DNA of 64,000 nt. Source: Platycnemis pennipes (lineage: Eukaryota > Arthropoda > Insecta > Odonata > Platycnemididae). Location of the stretch: positions 6,761,131-6,825,130 of the forward strand of contig OW121854.1 of the NCBI GenBank assembly GCA_933228895.1. Reading direction: 5' to 3'. Positions 34,915-45,524 of this stretch are shown piece after piece. The position numbers and the translations under genes were made by a program. The notes under the pieces are model-generated. The model was not told where the DNA came from and ran no database searches. It saw only the letters and a program-made list of their open reading frames with translations. Each line of letters begins with the position of its first letter. The first letter of the stretch is position 1.

Positions 34915-35014
34915 TGCTCTTAGTTGCATATCAGTACTGCATACATGGTTATATTTACCCCCTGCCACACTCCCTCTTGGTGGCTGGTAGAGTATTACGC
35001 AGATGTAGATGTAG
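34915..35014 (+). pseudogene. CR1/L2-type LINE 3'-end orphan
   Basis: Only the last ~100 bp remain: taccccctgccacactccct, tggtggctggtagagtatta, and an AGATGTAGATGTAG tail. Confidence 0.7.
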
Positions 35015-36138
35015 AGCCGTTTCATCCCTCGTGGGATGCCAAACATTCCCTTCCCGCCCCAGCATTCGGCGCTCGGAAAAGCGAGTGCCGCTCGCTGGGA
35101 AAACCATTCGCTGCACCTCTCTGTCTGTCTCTCTGGAGAGAGAGAGAGAGAGAGAGAGAGAGTAGGTGGGTGGGGGCACTGCAAGCGCCTTCTCCCACGA
35201 TCCAAAAATCCCGGCATTCCGGACGTTTGAGCCCTCTTCTTTTCCAAGGCTCCCATTCTCCCTCTCTTTGGCACCCCCATCTCCCCTCAGTCAATTTGCA
35301 TAATATTCGCGTTTGGTGCGGGGGAGAGAGAGGCCAGTGTTTGGGGGGGGGGGGCAGTTCTAGGGGCGGAGGTGCTGTATCGCAGTCGGATGTTTTATGC
35401 TGAGGGTCTGAAAGGAGAGGGAGCGAGAGAAAGGGCCGTTAGGGCACACGCTTATGCGAGAATACTTACCCTACAATTCCCAGCGGGACTTCCCCTTGCC
35501 TTTATACGCCCCGGGCCACCCCTGGAAGTACAAGACTCCTGATTCCAGCACCGCCCGTCCAAGCTCGATGCCGCGGAAGCATAACCTCTTCGCCGTAAAG
35601 CAGATTCCGATGCCAGAATGCCATACGTGCACCGACTAAGGACGTTGAAACAGTTGTGTGAACACTTGGGCAAGAGAGCCGCACTTCACTTCTCTTTTGT
35701 TATCAATGTGACTAGTAAACACTCTTAATACCGCCCAAAAAAATTGGTTTAAGTTACAAGAAATGGAACCCATGAGAATGTTGTGTGGGTAACATCAACG
35801 ATGAGAATACTAACTTTTTGTATTGGAAATAATTTGTAGTTCTGATATAAAACTTAGTGACCGCGTACCTATTTTGTGGAATTTTACTACTTGTAGTTTT
35901 GAGAGTTATTGCCTTGTTTATATGAGATTACAATGCTAGCCACTCTTACCATTTTGAGATTGGGAGTTATTTGCCTTATATGTGTAATGCGTCAACAAAT
36001 TATCTAATTCTCTGGTTAGAATTTTTGTATCCTTTGGGATGCAATAATATCTTGAATATTCAAGCTCAAATATGGTTGACTTGCCATGATAATTCCCGAC
36101 AACAATTGGTTATATCTATGTGAATCATACTGCCGGCA
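35015..36138. other. Unassigned stretch with simple repeats
   Basis: It contains a (GA)n run at 35135-35162 and a 12-G run at 35343-35354 followed by further G clusters. No gene recognised. It is GC-rich up to about 35640 and AT-rich after that. Confidence 0.5.
35135..35162. repeat. (GA)n microsatellite
   Basis: About 13 uninterrupted GA units. Confidence 0.95.
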
Positions 36139-36671
36139 ATGGGGTCGTTTACAATGATTTTTTACTGTCGAGTATAATAGAGTTTGTAAAATATAAGGAC
36201 CCGTATTTTTCCATTTTTTGATCCGTCAATTATTTCTCGAGTTATAAGCGGCGAAAAACTGATGTTTATAACCCTTTCAGAAAAGTGGGCGTGGTGCAAC
36301 CACTGAATTATATATATCGACTTCGTCCAATCACAACTGAGCCCGCTAGGCTACTTCGCCTTATCGCAAAGGGGGGGATACAGCTGACTCGGCCAATAGG
36401 AGCGATTGCGACAGGAGAGCAGACCTTCCTAGAATCCCCCTCCGCTCTCTTCCCTTCCCATAAGAGCAGTCAAGGACGGGAGGAAAATGACGTCAATGTT
36501 ATCTCAGCAGCTTTTTTGGTGGACGTCACCTTTTGCAGATTTTAATTTTTGATTCATGAGTGAATGGTTATGGTTAGGAGATTAATTTTTTCACAAAAAT
36601 TCTTTTTTTAGTTTCCATCTAACAATTTCGTGCTCAAAATTGCTATTTCGGTTCCGAGTAAACGCCCCCAT
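36139..36671 (+). mobile_element. Short TIR element, family M1, copy 3
   Basis: The clearest copy, 533 bp. The ends ATGGGGTCGTTTAC and GTAAACGCCCCCAT are imperfect inverted repeats (13 of 14). The interior matches copy 2 end to end. It contains a perfect palindromic TGACGTCA at 36488-36495, a second GACGTCAC nearby and CCAATCA. There is no protein-coding capacity. I could not define a target duplication. Confidence 0.8.
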
Positions 36672-38280
36672 TTCAACCAGTGTTTCTCAAAATTTCGATC
36701 TTCACCTGGGGTGTACTTCAGTCTTAAATCAATCTCTATCTCAAATAACTACTCAAGCTCAGATACTTGTCCAAGTTGTTCGAATTAATTCGGGAGCCCA
36801 AGACATCCGATGCGTACAATCTTATTCGGCGGACAGCGTTGAAAGTGGTGCGTGTTATCCCAAGAGAGCAGAATACAATGCCTTTCGAACGTCCGAATTG
36901 TAGCTCGACTGCAGCCCAACAGCTCTGGTTGACGAGGAACCTCTTTCGGTGTCTCATCGTCCTCTTTCCCGCCCCTATGCGATGCGTGCACCAGCGTCAG
37001 AAAGGGTGTCCAATATAGGGGGAGGGTCTTGGATAGCACCCTCTCTCTCTCCAGTGCACTTCCTAGCTCATCCCCTCGTGCCACCCCCGTATTGCGAATG
37101 GGGTTGGGGGGGGCACACATTCCGGTGGGGATCCATCCCCATTCGCCCAAACCTCTCCCATTACACTCTCCCCCCAGTCCCTTTATTTAATCGATATATA
37201 ACGTCCCTCATTGTGTCTGCACCCCCTTTATCTCCTTAACGTGGAACGAATTGCTCTCCAGTGACAACGACCGCGTTAGCGCTGGCTCCTCCTGAGACCC
37301 TCCCGTAGAGCGAGAGACGCAGCCTGGTAGACAGCAGGCTGCGAAGCAACTGACGAGGCGATGACATCCGGGGGCCGATTGCGTAACTAGTCTCACGTTC
37401 GATCGTTAGTGATCCGTTCTCTCTCAATCGAGCTCACTGTCTTCGATCGAGGATGAAAATTGCGATTGTGTAAGGGCGATCGTGGGTAGCCAATCGAACG
37501 TTACGGTGTTGTCAGATTTACAGCATATTTCGCAATTATTTCTCTTATGCACATGCACAAAGAAATTTCGTTTATTTGAAGTGGTTGCATTTGTTTTGAA
37601 TCATTTTGAACAATAAGAACTAATAATAAACATCAAAATGCATGAAAATTGAATATAACTTACTATATTATTCAATGGCCTCAATGCGTTCTCATTTGAT
37701 AAATAATTTCATAATTACTTTTCATACAGACTTTCACCGATAAAAAACAGAGTCGTCTGCTTAAATTGCCGATCATAATATTTCATTATCACTCAAATCG
37801 TGTTATCTATACCGGAGAGTGGGTAAAAAAACACTCCATCCTGTTGAAATTACACAAGATCACTTTTGATATTCTCGTCATCTAATTTTACTTATGTTCT
37901 AAGGTTCAATTTAAATATTATTTACCAATACTACGCTCAGACGTATTGGCATGTATATACCACTTCAGACATAAATTGATTAGGTTATTAATAGATACAC
38001 AATTAAATACTATCATCAAGCTAGTCCCCAGCATTAAAGCAATAATCAATCTTTATTACTATTGAATAACTTTCACAGCTTTCCCCATCACATCGAAGAT
38101 AAATGCGTATGACACTTACCTTTACAAGTCCGTTTTCCGCCTGTCTTTAGTGGCATTTCTTGTGGAATATATGATAACTTACCGTGAGATATATAATGCA
38201 GCAATAAATAATTTCCACTATTTCCCCGGGCACACACAGCGGCACACAATTAAAGGAACAATCCGATAGCTAATGACATC

Positions 38281-38720
38281 AAGGCGGGTGAATGAAAAGA
38301 TTATCTTATGAGTTGGCAAAATTTACTGAATAAAGCATAACGAGACAGTATACGTTGCATGAGTAGACAAAGATCATCACCCTTTCACGTGGACATAAAC
38401 AACCACAGTCACAATTTAAAAGACTCTCAAACAACACAGTAATCCCTTACGATGGCAAATCCTAATGCCTATTGCTAATTAGACATTATCTGCCTTAAAC
38501 GTAGACGGGATAATTATTTCAACACAATCACATTGGACACCACTATGCAATGAAATAAAAAGATGACACTTGGGGTGGTAAATTTCACTGAATGAAGAAT
38601 AACAAAGTACTACACTGTTTATCCTTTCTCTGGGACATAAACAATCACACTTACAAGAAAAGAGAAATCCACCTAACTTCAATTCACATAGATTGCAAAT
38701 CTTAATTGAAGGAAATAGGT
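38281..38720. repeat. Diverged tandem duplication, about 240-260 bp unit
   Basis: Shared ordered words include aatttactgaataaagcataa with aatttcactgaatgaagaat, and ggacataaacaaccacagtc with ggacataaacaatcacactt. Spacing varies because of indels. Confidence 0.5.
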
Positions 38721-39295
38721 GAAACAACGAAATAATGCCGACAACAATTTTCTCTGATATCTGTATAGATACCATAATCACACATGCAATCCATCACAGT
38801 TCATTAAAAACATTATTAATCGCCGAATTGCCACAATGTGTATTCACAACACACGCTATATCTTCACTATTATGTAATATTCTAACCGTAAGTGGCATTG
38901 CTCAAGTGAAACTGTTGATGCCAATTTTGTAATTATAAGTTACAATTATATGTAACATTCGGATAATTTGTTTTAAATTGCTATTCATTGAATAACAAGG
39001 CACGTTGATATCATCCCTATTCATTGCTATAACATGGAAAACATTGACCCACTCAAAGTTGCTACAATTATTCTAATTAATTCACTATGTCACATCATAC
39101 ACAGCTTTTTAAGAAATTTGATACTTTAAATTACATTCTTCATCCCTAATTGATCAAAAAAAGATATTCGCAAATATAATTATTTAATTATATATTAAAA
39201 TGCAAACAAAAGCAAACCTTCTTACAATTAAAAATGGCCGTAACGTCAAGTACCTAGCAGTCGACGGGTTTCCTTCGATCGTGAGCCGAAAAACC

Positions 39296-39390
39296 TTCGA
39301 ACGTAAAGTTTATACAATCGCGCCTTCAATTGTTTTCGACGAATTACCCACAACACCACGAAAACTGGCTCTTTACGTTCGAACGTAAAG
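39296..39390. repeat. 20-bp perfect palindrome plus a half-copy upstream
   Basis: CTTTACGTTCGAACGTAAAG at 39371-39390 is its own reverse complement. The half-site TTCGAACGTAAAGTT also occurs at 39296-39310, about 75 bp upstream. Confidence 0.9.
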
Positions 39391-41574
39391 TTACACAGTC
39401 GGCCCCCAGTTCGGTGAGAAAATACGGCCAATTCGGTCAGTCAATTGCATTCTTCATTCTTAAATTGTAGTTAACTCGAGGCGATCACTCAGTTTGGTTG
39501 CGGTCACCTGATTTCCGACTCTCCTTAAGATTGCTGGGTCACTAGCTGCATTCGTCCCCACCTTTCATCTATGGCGTGCTCTAAATGCCTCCAGCCTTTC
39601 GTTCAGATGTTATAGCCAAGTCCTTGCTACTATGAAGGGTGTAATTTCTACTCTGGGGTTTCTCTAACTCCTCAGCTTCATTACTCTAGTGAATTCCTCG
39701 TGGAGAATACTTTCGCCAGGGTCATTTTACCTGTTATTTTTTGTGTCCTGCAGAGTTTTATTTTTCCTTCCCAACAACAGCGCTCTTAGATTGCATCAAG
39801 ATACAGATTCCCTGGTTTACTGCTGGTTTCACTTTCTTCTTTTCTACTTCTAACTTTGACTTCTTTCATTGAGTTTCAATTGATACATGGAAACTGTTTC
39901 GATAGTTATCGGCACGGTTCATAACGTACCTACCTTTTGTTTCAGCCAAAGCAACTGGATTTTTGGAAAACTGTATGACACTATGTTTGTTTTGTGCTTT
40001 GTTTAGCCACTGGAATCTTATGATTAACTTCAGTTATGTTGGTGTCTATATCATCGTAAATTATAAAATAATGGTGAAAAGTTGCTCGTTGCACTCTAAA
40101 TTCTTTCCTTGTGGTTATCTTTGCCAGGCTTGATTCAGATTTAATCGCTGCTGCGCTTTCCTCATAGGATTACTCCTCAGTAAACGTACAATGTCCCGAT
40201 AGCCATCATAATATTGTGGTATGAAATCAGTCGACATCAACCAAGTCTTCCTATAGTTCCACAATTCTATTTATATCGTGTGATTACTCCAAATGTTCCT
40301 TCCGCGAAATGCCCAAAAGGGACGAAAGATCTTTGTTTGAACAGGTATTTCCTCACTCCAGAATATACCGTAAGCTCCGTACCTACGCTGTTTGCTCAGG
40401 GAAACATATCTATACGTAGACCAGTAAACGTTAGGTCGAATTTGGGTCTCGCTATCATCCATGTACTACCGTCAGAATTATTTTTCCCTTTTACCTCTTT
40501 TCCTCTCTCTTGCCTTGATTGCACACTTCCTCAGAATACATTCCTTCTATATCTTCACCTTGCCATCGTAATTAACAGAAACTCTTATTTTAATGAAATA
40601 TTCAATATTATTGAATTTTGCACCGCACTCATTGCAATGCCTCCTAATTATCTTATTTCCAACTATTACACCTTTCAATATAATTGTGTGACCAATTAAT
40701 GCTCTTGCTGATGGTGTTTAGTATTATTCCATTTGTAAATAGCGAATTTTGTTTAATATTTTCAGTTATTGGGAACGTTTCATGCCATGATGGAATGACC
40801 TAGAGGGAAGATATAAACATCGGAACCAAATGTTCAAAACATTTTATGAAGCTTTCCCTCAAGGGGTTCTTCCATAAATGCTTATATTGCTATTGGTACT
40901 TTACTGGTTAGGGTAGGTTTTCATGGACCAATTCGTTTCCCTTCGTAATATCTGAACGTTCCTTTTCCTTAGCCTTTTACATCTTGAGTGCAGTATAAGT
41001 CCCATCTCACTTCATGCTGTCCATAAACTCTCCCCTTCCTCCGCATATTCTAACTTCCAAGACGGTCTTCGGTAAACTACTGCCTCTCATTACTCCGTCA
41101 TTCCACGTCCTCTTCCCCAATTTCCGCATTTTCTTTCTCTATTACCTCCTCCCCTGCCACCCCTCCGTTCCGCGTAGCGTTGCTCCCATTCCTTCGCACC
41201 CGCATGCCTACATACACCCCTTATTGTTGCCCATCCTCCAGGTACACGTTTCACATCGGTGCAACCCACTCAATAGGTGAAACTCGATGCCAACCTTTCC
41301 TTCACACCTTCATCAATGCTTAACAGACACCACGACGACATGAGTTGAATAACTCCACCGTTAAGACTGTGCTCAAATGCTGTGAAATCCAGTACAATCT
41401 AGGGACCAAGATAAATTTATTCGTTGAGAGAAAAGTGTAACAATTGGAAGAAAATCTAAACATTAAATTTGACTCTAAACTTTGTAAAAAGAACTTAAAG
41501 GAATCAATTTTGATTTCTCATTTCCATCGCCAAAGAAGTGGTAGTATCGTATCTCTTAGCTGTAAGAAGTTCTT

Positions 41575-41640
41575 GTTTGATGATCTTCACCCCCTGCCAC
41601 ACACATTGAGGTAGAGTATTACGTAATTATACGTATTATA
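41575..41640 (+). pseudogene. CR1/L2-type LINE 3'-end orphan
   Basis: It contains cttcaccccctgccacacac and gaggtagagtattacgt, the family 3' end. It runs into AT-rich TATA/TACGTA repeats. Confidence 0.6.
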
Positions 41641-42404
41641 TATATATGAGTATTACGTATACGTATTACATATATGAAGATTCTATAGTGCCTTACTTGG
41701 TCAGATTACGTTGGCAATATACCGCTTATATTCGTCTTCAGGAAATTTCAGAAGCACATTTCTACTTGGCAACTTCTTCTAGATCTGACTGTGGAGTGGT
41801 CAGTGCTCAAATTGGACCCGTAAGAGATGACATATTTACTCTCATAATGTCACTGCTATTATTTTTTCATTGCTAGTCATTTGATTCACAAAAGCTCGAA
41901 TAGTTCTGTGTATGTAAAGAGCATTGTATGATTTTTCATCGCTTCTTCTTGTAAGGAAGTTGCTGTTGATTACATTTGGGCCTTTAAAAATTTAATGGTG
42001 ATAGAAATGTAAGAATAAACTGAAATTCTGTCAAACAAATATTTTGCATTTCATCTAATGGCAATAATCTTCTCTCTTACTTTTTACTCCACATTCCATC
42101 CCGCATGACTTGCAATACTGAACCATTACACAAGGCCAAATTCCGACTATCAATTTCCCAGCGATCCTAATTCTACCGTTTACCTTCCCTTTTCAATGCC
42201 TTTTCCATCACTTCACTTTCCCTTGACCTCTTCGCCTCACGCTGCACTTTCAACAGCCATATACAACGCCTTTTTACCTCATAATTACCCCTTTTCAAAT
42301 TCTGTTTGTTATCATTTTTGTTATTTGGTATTGTTATATTTAATTGTCATCTATATTTTACACAACCCAATTTAAACCCTAGAGGAAAGAGGAAAGAACT
42401 TCAT
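41641..42404. other. Unassigned stretch
   Basis: No recognisable feature other than short TA-rich repeats at the left edge. Confidence 0.5.
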
Positions 42405-43408
42405 ACTGGGGCCATGGTATGGTATACGGATGGCTCTAGGAAAGAAGGAAGAGCGGGTGCAGGGGTCTAAAATTGTAGTACACCAAGGAAGCTCTCAATC
42501 CCTTTGGGAAAATATGCTTTGGTGTTCCAGGCAGAGGTATATGGACTTCTGACTTGCGCGTATGCTGTTAAGGAGATCGGGGTGCTTAACAGACCGATTC
42601 TCATATGCACGGATAGTCAGGTAGATCTAAAGGCGCTGACATCACCATGGTGCAAATCACAGCTGCTGCAGGAGTGTCGTGAGGCACTCAATGGTATAGG
42701 CAGATGTGACAAGGTGGAACTTTTCTGTGTGCCTGGTCATTCAGGCATTTCCGGAAATGAGATGGCTGATTAGCTGGCAATGGCCGGTTCCATCCGAAAT
42801 CCGATTGGGCCAGAGCTAATCATACCTATTGCTACCTCAATAGGGATGGCAGAAATTAGAATGTGCGGCTTAGCCCGGCATTCTGAGATCTGGCGAACTA
42901 CACCAAGTCTTAGACAGGCCAAAGTACACATAGGAGAACCTAGGCCTGGGCTTGCCAAAAGACTCCCGTCATTAAACAGGGGTCAATTACGAATGGTAGT
43001 GGGACTTCTCATGGGGCACTACCAGGTGATGAGGCACCTGCACCTCCTGGGAATTGTAGATTCACCTAGATGCAGGTGGTGCGAAGAAGGGGATGAAACT
43101 ACATCCCTCATATTATGCGAGTGCCCTGCTGTGATGACGACTCAAAATAGGTACCTGTGGTCTCCATTTTTGGAACCCAGGGAGGTAAGGGAAATCCCCA
43201 TAGGGGACCTGCTTGCCTTCAGCAAGGCGATCGGCCTGTATGGGCGATTTCTTTAGAAGGTTGTTGGCACAATGGGCCAATAGGTCTAAATGCCTCAAGG
43301 CCTCCTTTGAGGAACTCCGCCACAGTAATAAAGTAATTCAATTCAAGCCCTTGGTACTGTTTTTGGTGTTAAATACATAAATAGGCAAGTAAATAAATAA
43401 ATAATATG
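42405..43408 (+). pseudogene. LINE remnant with RNase H domain (I/Jockey/R1-like)
   Basis: The plus strand encodes a retrotransposon RNase H: MVWYTDGSRKEGRAGAGV (first catalytic D), a stop, FQAEVYGLLTCAYAVKE (catalytic E), ICTDSQVDLKAL (catalytic D) and VPGHSGISGNEMAD (H and last D), then a stop. A C-terminal extension follows, with RGQLRMVVGLLMGHYQVMRHL and a zinc-finger-like CRWCEEGDETTSLILCEC. RNase H followed by a CCHC-like tail occurs in I, LOA and R1-type LINEs. The RT and endonuclease are missing. The 3' end is an AAATA-rich tail near 43380-43408. Two in-frame stops show decay, but it is much less broken than the RTE-like copies. Confidence 0.85.
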
Positions 43409-44695
43409 TTTCCACTCAAAGGGGGGGAACCGCTTTGGGTGAATGGTGCCCGGTGCTTTGCTCCATTTTCGCCGAACGTTCTGTCGTCGGGTGGAAATAT
43501 TCGGGAAGCGACGTTGTCCCCACTTTTGCTCGAACTCAGAGGGACGCGTTTCTTTTCGCTCCCAGAATAGCGACCGCTCTTGTATCCCTCAGCGGTTATT
43601 CCCACTCAACGGCAACACTCGCTCCCGACGCCGATTTCAGCGCGATGCGAAAGCGAACACTATTTCGTCCATAGCCGAGACTCCTCGCGTTGTTGGCTTG
43701 GATTGGCCAACCCGTCCCAGATCCACTGTTGGGTGAGCTTTCAAAACGACTCCATAGGTATGTGCTTTCATAGCGTGTATCGTCCGCGCCTCACTCCCTA
43801 TCCCGTTTGGAGTGAGTCAGGATATCATGTGGAGTGTCTGAGGTGAGACAAAAATATGCTTGAATTATAGTGACGCCCTCCTTCAGACAGTCTTTACGGA
43901 AGTCACGTTTTGCATCTTGCTGCACGATATATCGCTAGTAACTATTTACCTGCATATAGTTTCATCCAATTCAACCTTTGGTATATGATTATAGATTCCG
44001 CTTAAAACCTGGTTACCCGATTTTTCTTGCTTAGCTATTTAACCAGCTTTTATATCTTTCTATGAGATACTCTTAGCACGATCTAATGGATAAAATGTCT
44101 AGTAAAGTTGACAGTTTTGGAAAACGAAGTCCTCAGGTGGAAGAAACTTTTTGCTCTAAAAACTATTGCTTTTTATGTAAAAGAGGCATTGTTGCTTTGT
44201 TAGCAAGGGTACGGACTTCCGGTTTTGAGGGTATGAGTTCTAATTCCAACAGTGCACATAGTAGTGTTTGAGCTCAAAAACGGGTCAAAAGTCAAAATAT
44301 CACGTTAAGTTAAAATCTTAACAAACTTATAAATCTTCAAGGTCGATAACCAAGGTCTATTAGCAGTCAATACCATCCCCTCTGCCTACGCCTATTGTTG
44401 CACAGTCAGTCGAAACCAAGGCAACAGGAAACACAAGTACTTGTTCGTGCGCTATCGTATGTGAAATTTATTTCTCTCGCTATTGTGGTTACGTTTAGTT
44501 GAAGAACACATATTGAGTATGAATGTGGAAGGTATGTGCATTATGATACAACATAATTTTATTGTTAAATTGGTTAAATTGCACGTTTATATAAGGTATT
44601 TTAAGGGTATTTTTTCATCAAATTCAAAGATCACGTGCTAGCCGTGAAAACTTCTTGTTCCTTTAGAGCTCGATAATATCCAAAGGGAAAGAGGA
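43409..44695. other. Unassigned stretch with a CpG-containing patch
   Basis: About 43430-43760 is GC-rich and CpG-containing. Overlapping open frames on both strands have no known motif. The rest is AT-rich. Confidence 0.4.
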
Positions 44696-44758
44696 GCCTT
44701 GTTAGCTCAAATGGTAGAGCACCTGACCGGAAATCAGGGTTCGAGTCCCGGTCAAGGC
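44696..44758 (+). tRNA. tRNA-like sequence lacking variable region (pseudogene or SINE head)
   Basis: The acceptor GCCTTG pairs with CAAGGC, the D arm is GCTC/GAGC, and the anticodon arm is CCTGA-CCGGAAA-TCAGG. A perfect B box GGTTCGAGTCC follows, and a T6 run (44765-44770) could terminate pol III. The nominal anticodon GGA would be serine, but there is no long variable arm and the 5' side of the T stem is missing (63 nt instead of about 73-85). Position 33 is C rather than T. A tRNA pseudogene or a SINE-type head is more likely than a working tRNA. Confidence 0.5.
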
Positions 44759-44770
44759 GAATGATTTTTT

Positions 44771-45280
44771 CTCTGTGGAATATTTTCTATGGTATTTTTT
44801 TACCTCAGAATTTTGAGTTATTTATGTTTTTATTTACACGTAGTTATTTATGTCGAGCTATATTACTTTTACAGACTTGAAACTTAGACTTAATACAATA
44901 AAATTATCCGCCCTCATCCGCCATATTGTTTTTTATTCATTTAAAGTTAAATTTCAATTAGTTAAACTGTTGCAACAGAGCTGTTATATTAATACTCACA
45001 AAAGCCTCAAGCAACGACAACTCTTCATCTCTTTACAACCGCTCTCCTGCACGCACCCATTCTTCAGCTCCAGATAAAAACGATCGAGCCAAAATTATAG
45101 AAAAGGGCGAACACGACGATGTCCAGCAATTTGACTCTGAATAAAGAAACATTGTAATAGTTTTCGTGTCAATTTTGTATATTTAGTAAGTAAACATCTA
45201 ATTAGAGTTAAAAATTGTTTTTCATTGGATCACATTGCGCAAAAATCATAAAATAGTTTTGGCCTGTTTTTGAGTGAAAA
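44771..45280. other. Unassigned AT-rich stretch
   Basis: No recognisable feature before the full-length LINE. Confidence 0.5.
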
Positions 45281-45287
45281 TACTACT

Positions 45288-45359
45288 CATCTACATCTAC
45301 ATCTACATCTACATAATACCCTGCAAGCCACCACAAGGGTGTGTGGCAGGGGGTGATTG
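45288..45359 (-). repeat. LINE 3' terminal stem-loop and hexamer tail
   Basis: On the LINE strand CCCTGC pairs with GCAGGG, and CCAC with GTGG inside it. Four TGTAGA-type hexamers follow. The same structure ends at least nine LINE fragments in the window, which fits a recognition structure for target-primed reverse transcription. Confidence 0.7.
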
Positions 45360-45524
45360 CTCACCAAACATGCACTACATATCATGCATAAAAAAGGAAT
45401 AGTATTAATATAGTAGTCAGAACTACACTATTTAAAAAAGATAGAAATTGCAAAGCAAACATGCAAAAACATTCTGTTAGTAGGGTTAGCTTTAAGTACT
45501 CATACCAACATGCAGCTACCAATG

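Larger units (their letters stand above)
36672..41574. other. Unassigned 4.9-kb stretch
   Basis: No recognised gene. About 36940-37440 is GC-richer. 37500-39240 is very AT-rich with a diverged tandem duplication (about 38260-38720, shared word ggacataaacaaycaca). A 20-bp palindrome lies at 39371-39390. The 161-codon frame at 40214-40699 has no motif I recognise. Confidence 0.4.

Noticed and set aside
34894..35403. Frames of 128-159 codons around the (GA)n run
   Set aside because: They encode runs of alternating Arg-Glu or Leu-Ser from the microsatellite.
40214..40699. 161-codon frame in AT-rich DNA
   Set aside because: No motif, no codon pattern I can defend and no splice or repeat context. 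Probably chance.
44696..44758. Functional tRNA-Ser(GGA)
   Set aside because: No long variable arm, incomplete T stem and C at position 33.
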